A DNA stretch of 64,000 bases from JAGOUA01 sp964645655 (GTDB taxonomy: Bacteria; Patescibacteriota; Patescibacteriia; 2-12-FULL-60-25), in the NCBI GenBank assembly GCA_964645655.1, contig CAZXZS010000002.1, positions 124,001 through 188,000 of the forward strand. The letters are read 5' to 3'. Numbering within the stretch: position 1 is the first letter of the stretch; every line of letters starts with the position of its first letter. Of the stretch, positions 1-6,872 are shown piece after piece. Position numbers and translations under genes: made by a program. Below the pieces are notes generated by a model, which was not told where the DNA came from, ran no database searches, and saw only the letters and a program-made list of their open reading frames with translations.

Positions 1-69
1 GAAGAGGCCGCTCCCGGCCCATGGTCAGGCGTGATCCGTCGTTCTTCCGTCAAGGGAAATGCAAATGTA

Positions 70-98
70 TTGACAAAACCGCATTTTTATGGGATGAT
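70..98 (+). promoter_or_regulatory. Putative sigma-70-type promoter
   Basis: A perfect -35 box TTGACA (70-75) is followed after 17 nt by GATGAT (93-98), a four-of-six match to the -10 consensus. It would give a leader of about 140 nt for the small membrane protein gene at 247. The stretch TTGACAAAACC followed by a T run resembles the promoter at 3320. The rest of the first 246 bases shows no convincing gene. Confidence 0.45.
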
Positions 99-246
99 GG
101 GTTACCGCCCCGCCGCCGAAGCTCTTCAATGAAGAAGACCGTCTTCGATGCGGCCGCATGAGCTCAGGCATGGATCGCTCTTTCCGAAAGGGCGACGGCT
201 CCGATCCCTCTCCCCGCAACTCTCTCACCCAGAAAGGTCCGTTCGC

Positions 247-630
247 ATGAGCCGTAAGCGCACGCTCGTCACGTTCGCCGTCTTCGCTGGCCTGTCGCTC
301 GCCCTGGGCATCGACGATGATGACCGGCGGATGGAGTGGTTCACGGCGCTGTGCCTCTGGTGTGGGGCGCTGTACCTGCTCCAGTCCCAGGGCGCGCGTG
401 AGGCCTTCTTCCGCGTCAACGCCGTTTCGGCGGGCGCCCTCATCGGGATCGCGATCCCGCATGCCCTCACCGGCATCTGCCTGGGGATCGAGTCTTGTGA
501 GGAGGCGCCGATCATCCTCGGCGGCCTCTTCGCTTGTGCCGCCCTTTCCGCCGGTGTCTGCCTTGCTCTCGCGATTCAGGCGCCGTACGAGGCCACGCGC
601 CCTCGCGGCTTCTCTTCCGTCCGTATCTGA
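247..630 (+). CDS. Small multi-pass membrane protein of unknown function
   Basis: The 127-residue product begins MSRKRTLVTFAVFAGLS and carries three or four hydrophobic stretches (about residues 5-22, 30-45, 55-75 and 90-110), so it should be an integral membrane protein. The ATG at 247 is preferred over an in-frame one at 148 because AGAAAGG lies just upstream of it and the upstream extension is arginine-rich and not conserved-looking. I do not recognise the family. A GC-rich hairpin follows the stop codon. Nothing in the neighbouring genes suggests a role. Confidence 0.6.
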   Translation: MSRKRTLVTFAVFAGLSLALGIDDDDRRMEWFTALCLWCGALYLLQSQGAREAFFRVNAVSAGALIGIAIPHALTGICLGIESCEEAPIILGGLFACAALSAGVCLALAIQAPYEATRPRGFSSVRI

Positions 631-644
631 GCCCCTTTTTCTTG

Positions 645-670
645 CCCCGCCGCGCACGCCGCCGGCGGGG
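645..670 (+). terminator. Possible weak intrinsic terminator
   Basis: CCCCGCCG (645-652) can pair with CGGCGGGG (663-670) just after the stop of the small membrane protein gene. The following sequence is only TTCGACGTTT, so the U tract is poor. Confidence 0.35.
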
Positions 671-713
671 TTCGACGTTTCAGATGACCAAATGGGTTAT
701 GAAACATGACATG

Positions 714-742
714 TTGCGCCAACGGTTTTTTTGCGAGATACT
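714..742 (+). promoter_or_regulatory. Promoter of the gene at 757
   Basis: TTGCGC (714-719), a 17-nt spacer and GATACT (737-742) form a plausible promoter. The predicted transcript would begin about 8 nt before the ATG at 757. This is why an in-frame ATG at 706 is rejected as the start. Confidence 0.55.
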
Positions 743-756
743 GTGTCCAGATTTCT

Positions 757-1728
757 ATGCCATTTGACATGGGTCCGTCATATAAGAATCCGATCGAGCA
801 GGTCCCTCCGCCAAACGCGGAGCGCCCCGCCGCCCCCGCGTTTACCGCTCAAGGCCGCGGTCCAGAGGCGAGACTTGCCGATCCTCTAGCGGAGGCGCGC
901 AAGGGATTGTCCTACGCGTTTCGTGCGGCAGAAGGCGCCATCGGAACGCTCAATGAAGACCAGGTAAAGATTCTCGAGAGCCTTCGTGAAAACCCCTCTG
1001 TCGAGACGCTTAATCAGGTCGTTTATCGTGATGAGGCCACTGGGCAAGAGTATCGCGCGCAAGACTACCTAACCGCTGAGGGGAACGATTCGCGTGTCGC
1101 AGGCCTGCCGTCAGCGGTACGTGCGTATGAGGCGGCTCTTGCAAAGGCGAATGGTCCTTGGGGAGCCGGTGACCTCGCGGACCAATACCGTCGCCAATGG
1201 GCGACCGCCCAAGATCAAGCGCCGTTTGTGGCCAAGAATCGGTCCGATTGGCGTGAATACAATCAGCGCCCTGAGGTCGCGGCCGGTCTCGCTGCGGCCC
1301 GTGAGCAGGCTGCGGATCGTGCCGTCGGCGAAGCCGCCGGCTGGGTTGACCAGCTGCAGGCGGATTGGAAGAAATACAACCAAGCGACGGCGAAGCATCT
1401 GGAAGGGATCAAGAGGCTTTTAGATGAGCCCATGAAAGGCGCTGCCGCCTACGCTGCGCTCGAAGCGAATCAGCGTCAGCCTGCTGCTGCTGATCGGGTC
1501 CAGCCGGCCGTAGCGCAAGAGGCGCCCCTTCCTGTCCTCGGGGCGCTTCCGCCCCTTCCTGGACAGCCTGGATACGATGAGATGATGGCCGCCCGCATCC
1601 AGACGCCGAATTCTGATCAGCGTCTCCCTGAAGGGTACGCCGGGCCAAACGAGAAAACCGTCGTGATGCCGGTCGCACCCGCGCCGAGGCGCTCGTTGTT
1701 CTCGCGTATCCGGAGCTTCTTCAGCTGA
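757..1728 (+). CDS. Hypothetical cytosolic alpha-helical protein
   Basis: The 323-residue product has no signal peptide and no membrane segment. It starts with a Pro/Ala-rich stretch, continues with a long charged helical region containing the repeated pattern DWREYNQ / DWKKYNQ (about residues 164-220), and ends with a Pro-rich linker and a basic tail (RRSLFSRIRSFFS). The paired W-x-x-Y-N-Q motifs suggest an internal duplication. The start at 757 was chosen because the promoter at 714-742 overlaps any earlier start. It converges directly on the methyltransferase gene at 1729 with no intergenic base. Function unknown. Confidence 0.6.
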   Translation: MPFDMGPSYKNPIEQVPPPNAERPAAPAFTAQGRGPEARLADPLAEARKGLSYAFRAAEGAIGTLNEDQVKILESLRENPSVETLNQVVYRDEATGQEYRAQDYLTAEGNDSRVAGLPSAVRAYEAALAKANGPWGAGDLADQYRRQWATAQDQAPFVAKNRSDWREYNQRPEVAAGLAAAREQAADRAVGEAAGWVDQLQADWKKYNQATAKHLEGIKRLLDEPMKGAAAYAALEANQRQPAAADRVQPAVAQEAPLPVLGALPPLPGQPGYDEMMAARIQTPNSDQRLPEGYAGPNEKTVVMPVAPAPRRSLFSRIRSFFS

Positions 1729-2505
1729 TTATCGTACGTTGGTCTTTCGTGCCCGGATCGCCAAGAACAACGGAATCTCCACCCGCGACACGTTCTCCGC
1801 TTTCGCCCGCGGTCCCGAATCGCTATGGGAAGGCGACGTCCATTCCTCGAGCCCGTCCACGGAAAATCCCGCCTGCGCCAATGCGTTCACATAAAAACTC
1901 AAGGGTCGGTGATACGAGATCGTGCTTAGGGATGGCTGCTTCCCCGGATGCGCGACGATTTGCATGTCATAGGGACGCAGGTACCGGTCAACGCGCCGGT
2001 ATTGGATCTTCCGTTCCTCATCCCACCCCCAACCGCTCTGCCGCGGCTGTCGAAAGCACGGGTGGTTCATGACGATCACGAACGGGGCATCCGTCTCCAG
2101 GCGCGCGCTTGCTTGCGCGAAAGCGGCAGCCGCATCCTCGATATTTTGAATCGCCAAGAGGCAACTCGCGGAGGTGAAGCGCTGAACCGGCAGGCGGGGG
2201 AGTCGCTGCGCATCCCCGACGAGGAATTCCGCCTGACGGATCCCTTTTCGTCTCGCCGCCTGGATCAGCGAGGGGGCCGCATCCACGCCCACCGCCGAGC
2301 GGCGCAGGAACGTTCGCAGGAAGACCTGTAAAAATCCGCCTTCTCCGCAGGCAAGGTCAAGGTGCGGACCCGGATCGGCGTCCGCGAGCAGGGCGAGCGT
2401 TCCTGGGATTACCACGTCGCGCTGCAAAAAATCGTCCTGCTTGAGGTGGGTTCCGTACCAGCGGGAGACGCGTTCCCAGCTGGTGTGGGCGGCGGGTCGG
2501 GGCAT
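1729..2505 (-). CDS. Class I SAM-dependent methyltransferase
   Basis: The 258-residue protein has the Rossmann-fold methyltransferase motif I HLDLACGEGGFLQVFL (about residues 48-63), an acidic residue after the second strand (GVDAAP) and a methyltransf_11-like core followed by a C-terminal insertion (about residues 145-215). The substrate cannot be told. The start at 2505 is supported by a minus-strand promoter whose -10 box ends exactly 6 nt before the ATG. It is transcribed divergently from the small gene at 2558. Confidence 0.8.
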   Translation of the reverse strand: MPRPAAHTSWERVSRWYGTHLKQDDFLQRDVVIPGTLALLADADPGPHLDLACGEGGFLQVFLRTFLRRSAVGVDAAPSLIQAARRKGIRQAEFLVGDAQRLPRLPVQRFTSASCLLAIQNIEDAAAAFAQASARLETDAPFVIVMNHPCFRQPRQSGWGWDEERKIQYRRVDRYLRPYDMQIVAHPGKQPSLSTISYHRPLSFYVNALAQAGFSVDGLEEWTSPSHSDSGPRAKAENVSRVEIPLFLAIRARKTNVR

Positions 2506-2511
2506 GGGCCC

Positions 2512-2539
2512 ATTCTACCGGTTCGGCCGCGCCTGGCAA
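2512..2539 (-). promoter_or_regulatory. Leaderless promoter of the methyltransferase gene
   Basis: On the minus strand TTGCCA (2539-2534), a 16-nt spacer and TAGAAT (2517-2512) precede the ATG at 2505 by 6 nt. By standard promoter geometry the first transcribed base would be the A of the start codon. Confidence 0.65.
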
Positions 2540-2542
2540 CCG

Positions 2543-2551
2543 TGCTATACT
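2543..2551 (+). promoter_or_regulatory. Extended -10 promoter, leaderless
   Basis: TGC immediately before TATACT (2546-2551) makes an extended -10 element. The -35 region is poor. The ATG at 2558 follows after 6 nt, predicting a leaderless mRNA. This promoter is back to back with the minus-strand one at 2512-2539. Confidence 0.6.
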
Positions 2552-2557
2552 CGCGCC

Positions 2558-2815
2558 ATGGCCATCCTGTTTCGCATCGTCTTGGGCGTCCTGATCGATC
2601 TCGTGGGACTCTTCTTTATTTTTCGCTCCGAGACGCTCCTCGATTTTCTGGGTCCGATCGACATGATCGACGCCAAGCTCGGCGGTGGAGGGACGCGGCT
2701 TTTCTATAAGCTCGTGGGCACGATCATCGTCATCGTCGGTTTCCTCTATATGACGAACCTCTGGGATGCCTTTTTGGGCGCGACCCTGGGCTCGCTTTTT
2801 CCGAAGCGGATGTAG
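2558..2815 (+). CDS. Small membrane protein with two helices
   Basis: The 85-residue product has two hydrophobic helices (about residues 3-21 and 49-66) separated by a loop rich in Asp and Gly, and a short basic end (PKRM). Small proteins of this layout are common in Patescibacteria genomes but have no assigned function. The start is fixed by the extended -10 promoter 6 nt upstream. A hairpin lies downstream before the next gene. Confidence 0.6.
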   Translation: MAILFRIVLGVLIDLVGLFFIFRSETLLDFLGPIDMIDAKLGGGGTRLFYKLVGTIIVIVGFLYMTNLWDAFLGATLGSLFPKRM

Positions 2816-2838
2816 GTGGATGCGCTGATCGCTTCAGA

Positions 2839-2859
2839 CCCTTATTTCGATAAATAGGG
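2839..2859 (+). terminator. Hairpin between small membrane gene and yraN-like gene
   Basis: CCCTTATTT (2839-2847) pairs with AAATAGGG (2852-2859) around a CGAT loop with one bulged base. Only GTTT follows, so termination strength is doubtful. Confidence 0.4.
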
Positions 2860-2905
2860 GTTTGCCATTCTATCGGACATATGGAACGGGTTGAAAGACC
2901 CGCCT

Positions 2906-3268
2906 ATGTCCCTACGTCCGTTTGAGCACGCCTTCGGTCAGAGGGCCGAAACGGTCGCGCTACAATGGCTCGTCGCGCATGGGTTCTCTTTCGTCGACCG
3001 CCACTGGGCCTGTCGGGCAGGAGAGCTGGATCTCGTGATGGGACGCGGCCCCCGCCTTCATTTCATCGAGGTTAAGGCGCGTGCCTCATGCCGGCAGCAC
3101 CCCTTCGAAGCCATCCCGCCCCGTAAGCGTCGACGCATCGCGCTGGCCGCCGAGGCTTGGCTTCAGGCCCATCCGGAAGCCGCATCCCGACCGTACCAGG
3201 TGGACGCCTTTTTCCTATGGCGCGACGCGTTCGGGCGGTGGCGGTCGGTCTACCTGGAGGGAATCTGA
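2906..3268 (+). CDS. yraN: YraN/UPF0102 family endonuclease-like protein
   Basis: The 120-residue product matches the UPF0102 layout: an N-terminal helix with G-x-x-A-E-x-x-A (about residues 9-16), then GELDLVM (about residues 37-43) and FIEVKARAS (about residues 51-59). These supply the acidic and Lys residues of a PD-(D/E)XK nuclease-type core. The cellular role of the family is not settled; a DNA-processing role is usually proposed. The ATG at 2906 gives the usual family length; an in-frame TTG at 2891 is less likely. It stands alone between unrelated genes. Confidence 0.8.
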   Translation: MSLRPFEHAFGQRAETVALQWLVAHGFSFVDRHWACRAGELDLVMGRGPRLHFIEVKARASCRQHPFEAIPPRKRRRIALAAEAWLQAHPEAASRPYQVDAFFLWRDAFGRWRSVYLEGI

Positions 3269-3319
3269 GCCGTTTTAACATTTTTTACCTATAATTAGCC
3301 AAAAAAACTACAGGCTCCA

Positions 3320-3348
3320 TTGACAAAACCAGGATTTTTTGCTATAAT
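3320..3348 (+). promoter_or_regulatory. Consensus sigma-70 promoter
   Basis: This is the best promoter in the window: TTGACA (3320-3325), a 17-nt spacer and TATAAT (3343-3348), matching both consensus boxes perfectly. The ATG at 3362 lies 13 nt beyond the -10 box, leaving a leader of only about 7 nt and no Shine-Dalgarno site. Confidence 0.85.
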
Positions 3349-3361
3349 AAGGCATTGCATT

Positions 3362-4543
3362 ATGACGATTCTGATGATCGGCCAAAAAGGTCTGCCGGCC
3401 CGTTCGGGCGGGATCGAGCAGCACGTCGAGTCCTTGGCGAAGGGCTTGGTTGCGCGTGGCCATCGGGTCGTCGCGTTTGGCCGTCGCTGGTACGTCGGCC
3501 AGGCTGCTGCTCCGCATGGGATCGAGCAGGTCTGCACGCCCGGCCTGTGCACGAAGCATCTTGATGCCATCACGCACAGCCTGACGGCCCTCCTCACGGC
3601 CCGCCGGTTCCGTCCCGATGTCTTGCACCTGCATGGCGTCGGCATCGCCCTCCTGGCCCCGTTGGCTCGCTTGTTATATCCGAGCGCGAAGCTCGTGATC
3701 ACCTTCCACTGCATGGACCGCCGGTTCAGCAAGTGGGGAACGATCGCTCGCGCCGCTTTCTGGATCGGCGAATGGCTTACCTGCGCCTTCGCGCATGAGG
3801 TCGTCACCGTTTCGCAGGACCTGCAGCGGTATTGCGACGAGGCGTATGGGCGTCGCGCACAGTATGTCTCGCACGCTTTCCGTTTCCAGCGTCCCGACGA
3901 CCGTGCCCAGGCGGAAGCGCGCGTCCGCGCGCTGGGGCTTGAGCCGTACCGCTATTTCCTGTTCGTCGGCCGCCTGATCCCGCATAAGGGTGCCCATTCG
4001 TTTCTCGAGGCCTTCGCGCTTGCCAAGCGTCAGCATCCGGAAGCGTTTTCCGGTCTCCAGGCCGCCATCGTCGGCGGCAGCTCGTTCACCGATGCCTACC
4101 TCGAACGGCTCCGGCCCCTGCTTGAGGCGACCCCTGATGCCCTCGCCTTGGGTGAACGTTTCGACGGCGAACTCCGCGCCTTGCAGACGTGCGCGTTAGG
4201 CCACGTCTTTCCGAGCCTCGAAGAAGGGCTCTCGCTCGCGGTCTTGGAAGCGTCCAGCACCGGCCGTCCGGTCCTGATGCACGACATCCGGGCCAACCGC
4301 GAGGCGACCGGTGGCTATGCGCATACCGTCGACATCGCCCAACCCGGAGCCCTTGCCGACGGCCTGCTCGCGCTTGCGACCGCTTCCGAGGAGGCTCGCC
4401 AAGCCTACGGGCAGGCCCTGAGCGCCTACGTCGCCCAGGCCTTCGACGCCACTAAGAACATCGATGCCATGGACGCCCTGTATCGAGACCTGGTCCTCAA
4501 GGATGGGGCGTTGGTCAGTGCTCCGACGCCCAGCCTCCCGTAA
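3362..4543 (+). CDS. GT4-type glycosyltransferase
   Basis: The 393-residue protein has the GT-B fold of glycosyltransferase family 4: an N-terminal donor-facing glycine-rich start (GQKGLPARSGGIEQHV, about residues 7-22), the conserved FVGRLIPHKG segment (about residues 201-210), and the C-terminal E-x7-E motif EEGLSLAVLE. The GGIE motif is seen in family members acting on nucleotide-rhamnose-type donors, but the sugar is not predictable. The start at 3362 is used because the TTG at 3320, which opens the frame, is the -35 box itself. It is monocistronic, ending in a hairpin terminator. Confidence 0.85.
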   Translation: MTILMIGQKGLPARSGGIEQHVESLAKGLVARGHRVVAFGRRWYVGQAAAPHGIEQVCTPGLCTKHLDAITHSLTALLTARRFRPDVLHLHGVGIALLAPLARLLYPSAKLVITFHCMDRRFSKWGTIARAAFWIGEWLTCAFAHEVVTVSQDLQRYCDEAYGRRAQYVSHAFRFQRPDDRAQAEARVRALGLEPYRYFLFVGRLIPHKGAHSFLEAFALAKRQHPEAFSGLQAAIVGGSSFTDAYLERLRPLLEATPDALALGERFDGELRALQTCALGHVFPSLEEGLSLAVLEASSTGRPVLMHDIRANREATGGYAHTVDIAQPGALADGLLALATASEEARQAYGQALSAYVAQAFDATKNIDAMDALYRDLVLKDGALVSAPTPSLP

Positions 4544-4544
4544 G

Positions 4545-4564
4545 CCGGCCCCGTGCCGGTTTTC
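4545..4564 (+). terminator. Intrinsic terminator after the GT4 gene
   Basis: CCGGC (4545-4549) pairs with GCCGG (4555-4559) around a CCCGT loop, followed by TTTTC. It starts directly after the stop codon. Confidence 0.6.
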
Positions 4565-4751
4565 TGGTATTTATTGCATATTTAGGGGGATTATGATAGG
4601 CTTCCCCCGTTCGGGACTCGTGTTCCCGCCCCTCGTTCCTTCTGTCGCCATAGTATTCGTCCGCTTCCGCCAGATCGTTAAGAAATGGCTGAAATAAGCG
4701 AATATTGGTTGACAAACGGGTGATCGGCCCCCTTTCCAGGGAGTCTCCGCC

Positions 4752-5336
4752 ATGTTTTCCTTACTCGAATCCTATTATGCCTATCGGGTGCGGGCCTCTC
4801 GCGATGAGCAGGCGTTCGCCCAGATCTACGATGCCTATGTCGAGGCTATTTATCGGTTTGTCTACGTAAAATTATCATCGCGTGAACAGGCCGAAGAGGT
4901 CACCTCTGAGACCTTTCTCCGCCTCTGGCAGGCCCTGCAGCGCGGCGAGGAGATCCGCCATGTCCGCGGCATGCTCTATCGCATCGCCCGTCACCTGGTG
5001 ATCGACGAGTATCGCCGTCGCCATGCCGCCGCCGAAGGGGGGAGTGTAACGTTTTCGTCACCTGACCCGGCTTCTGATAGCGAAGGGACCATTTCGGACG
5101 CGGGCAGGGGATCGCGGGCCATTGAGGCCCAAGCCGATCTCGCCCTCGTCCTGACGCAGATCGCCCAATTGAAAGAGGACTATCAGGATGTCCTTACCCT
5201 GCGCCTCATCGACGACCTGTCCTTCCAGGACATCGCCGAAGCGCTGGGGAAGGAGGCCGGTACCGTTCGGGTGCTTTACCATCGGGCCTTCAAGGCGCTC
5301 CAGCGTCTCCAGGCCGGTGAAAAAAAGAAGGGATAG
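4752..5336 (+). CDS. ECF-type RNA polymerase sigma factor
   Basis: The 194-residue protein has sigma-70 region 2 (about residues 20-75, including FAQIYDAYVEAIYRFVY and the helix with AEEVTSETFLRLW) and region 4 (about residues 133-185, with LRLIDDLSFQDIAEALGK forming the helix-turn-helix). Regions 1 and 3 are absent, as in ECF sigma factors. AGGGAG lies about 8 nt before the ATG. A TTGACA at 4709-4714 has no matching -10, so expression may depend on another sigma factor, possibly itself. It is followed after 27 nt by a membrane-anchored DUF5667 protein, a pairing typical of a sigma factor and its regulator. Confidence 0.88.
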   Translation: MFSLLESYYAYRVRASRDEQAFAQIYDAYVEAIYRFVYVKLSSREQAEEVTSETFLRLWQALQRGEEIRHVRGMLYRIARHLVIDEYRRRHAAAEGGSVTFSSPDPASDSEGTISDAGRGSRAIEAQADLALVLTQIAQLKEDYQDVLTLRLIDDLSFQDIAEALGKEAGTVRVLYHRAFKALQRLQAGEKKKG

Positions 5337-5363
5337 TCGTTCGTCCTGTCGGTTTCCCGTTTT

Positions 5364-6629
5364 ATGAACAAACGCCACCTCAAACTTGCCGTCCGGCAAC
5401 TGAGAGACGCTGAACGCCGCATCCGCCCCGATGCGGCCTGGGTGGCGCGTACCCGTAATTCGCTGTTGAAAGAAGTGCGCCGTGATGCGATGCGTCGTGC
5501 CCCGGTGTCTTTTGGCGCTCGCCTCAAAGCGCTGATTTTGTCATTCGTCCCGCGACCGCTCGTTGAAACCATCAGAGGGCCGGTCATGGCCGTCCTGTCC
5601 GTATTCGGGGTGGTACTGGGCGGCTCGCTCGCGAGCGTTTCCGCTGCCGAACGGTCCATCCCGGGCGACCTGCTCTACCCGGTGAAGCTCGCCACCGAAC
5701 AGGCCCGTATCCTCATGGAAAAGGAGCCGCCTAACCAGCTCAGGCTCAAGGTCGAATTCGTCGAGCGGCGCGGCGAGGAGATCAAGCAGCTCGCCAAAAC
5801 GGATGCGCCGAAGAATGCCAACCGTCTCCGTGAGGCCGCTGACTCGCTCAAACAAGACCTGGACGCCGTCAAGCTTCAGCTCCACAGCGTCGGCATGGAA
5901 TCCTCACCGCCGAAGGCCGTCGCGGCAGCGAAGGACCTCGACGAGAAGAGCGGGCGCCTAGTCCAGACGCTGAAAGAGGTCAAGGAAGTGGTTCCGGAAG
6001 ATATCAAGCAGAACGTTGCCGAGGTCCAGGTCGCTGCCGTCAATGCCGGTCTCAAGGCCGTCCAGATCCTCATCGACAAGCATGACGATCCTGGCGTGAC
6101 CGAAGTGGTCAGTAACGATGACCTCAAGCGTGTGGTGACGGGCCATGTCGAAGGATTGGCCCAGGGGATCGCCGACAGCACCAAGAAGGTCGAAGAGATC
6201 ACGAATGCCGCCAGCAGCTCCAAGATCCTGCTGATCGATCCGCTGCAGGGAGGCTCTGCGAATGCTTCTGGCACGGCCCCGGCGGTGCTCCTCAAGGAGC
6301 CGCTCGACCAACTCAAGCAGGCCCAAGCCTCCTTGGAAGAGATGCGGCAGCTGATCGAGAAAGACCAGTTCGGGATGTTAAAGGATAAGCTAGGGGAGGC
6401 GGCCCGCGCCGTGACGGTCGCCGAGCGGACCGTCAACTCGGTCCTGCCTAGCCTCTCAGCTGCGGCGGCCGCTTCCACGTCGGCTCCGGATGTGGGGAGC
6501 GCTTCAGGGACGGTCGTCACCACCACGACGCCGAGTTCAAGCGCCATGATGCCGCAAACCAATGGGGGTTCCACGGCCCCCATGTCCAGCTCGACCGCCA
6601 GCTCCACGAACGCAAGCGCGGTGAAGTAG
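5364..6629 (+). CDS. DUF5667 membrane protein, putative anti-sigma partner
   Basis: The 421-residue protein has a cytosolic N-terminal segment (about 70 residues, rich in Arg), one membrane helix (about residues 72-93), the DUF5667 signature RSIPGDLLYPVKLATEQ (about residues 97-113), a long coiled-coil region, and a Ser/Thr/Ala-rich low-complexity tail of about 60 residues. DUF5667 proteins are often encoded next to ECF sigma factors and are thought to act in cell-envelope signalling. Here the N-terminal part would face the sigma factor and the rest would be outside. Regulation of the downstream surface protein is plausible but not shown. Confidence 0.8.
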   Translation: MNKRHLKLAVRQLRDAERRIRPDAAWVARTRNSLLKEVRRDAMRRAPVSFGARLKALILSFVPRPLVETIRGPVMAVLSVFGVVLGGSLASVSAAERSIPGDLLYPVKLATEQARILMEKEPPNQLRLKVEFVERRGEEIKQLAKTDAPKNANRLREAADSLKQDLDAVKLQLHSVGMESSPPKAVAAAKDLDEKSGRLVQTLKEVKEVVPEDIKQNVAEVQVAAVNAGLKAVQILIDKHDDPGVTEVVSNDDLKRVVTGHVEGLAQGIADSTKKVEEITNAASSSKILLIDPLQGGSANASGTAPAVLLKEPLDQLKQAQASLEEMRQLIEKDQFGMLKDKLGEAARAVTVAERTVNSVLPSLSAAAAASTSAPDVGSASGTVVTTTTPSSSAMMPQTNGGSTAPMSSSTASSTNASAVK

Positions 6630-6635
6630 TTCCAT

Positions 6636-6652
6636 GGGAGAGCTTCTCTCCC
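6636..6652 (+). other. Hairpin after the DUF5667 gene
   Basis: GGGAGAG (6636-6642) pairs with CTCTCCC (6646-6652). No T tract follows, so it may protect the 3' end rather than terminate. A second hairpin, CCCCTT with AAGGGG, lies at 6758-6773. No gene is seen in the 243 bases before 6873. Confidence 0.4.
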
Positions 6653-6801
6653 GCATCCGACAGGGCATCTGTGCTCGTGGCATGGATTCCCTGCAGGATG
6701 AGGAACACCTTCCTGCCTCGTGTTCGAACCTCTTGGCTTGGATCAATAAAGGTCGTGCCCCTTGCAAAAGGGGGATCCGAGTCGTTACTCATTCTCACTT
6801 C

Positions 6802-6830
6802 TTGTTCCGAACGCGTCCTAGCCGTATTAA
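6802..6830 (+). promoter_or_regulatory. Putative promoter of the surface-protein gene
   Basis: TTGTTC (6802-6807), a 17-nt spacer and TATTAA (6825-6830) fit a sigma-70 promoter. The transcript would carry a leader of about 36 nt ending in a hairpin (6851-6870: GGACCAA with TTGGTTCC, one bulge) that stops 2 nt before the ATG. Confidence 0.5.
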
Positions 6831-6872
6831 CGCGGCAAACGATGCGCTCGGGACCAACCTTATTGGTTCCCT

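Noticed and set aside
25..657. A 210-residue minus-strand frame in the first 660 bases
   Set aside because: It is highly charged and low in hydrophobic residues. The plus-strand membrane protein with a ribosome-binding site is more credible.
3320..3361. TTG at 3320 as start of the GT4 gene
   Set aside because: The TTG is part of a perfect -35 box, and the -10 box lies within the supposed coding extension. The ATG at 3362 follows the promoter.
4592..4597. TATGAT as a promoter before the sigma-factor gene
   Set aside because: The only -35-like box nearby (TTGCAT at 4574-4579) is 12 nt away, too close.
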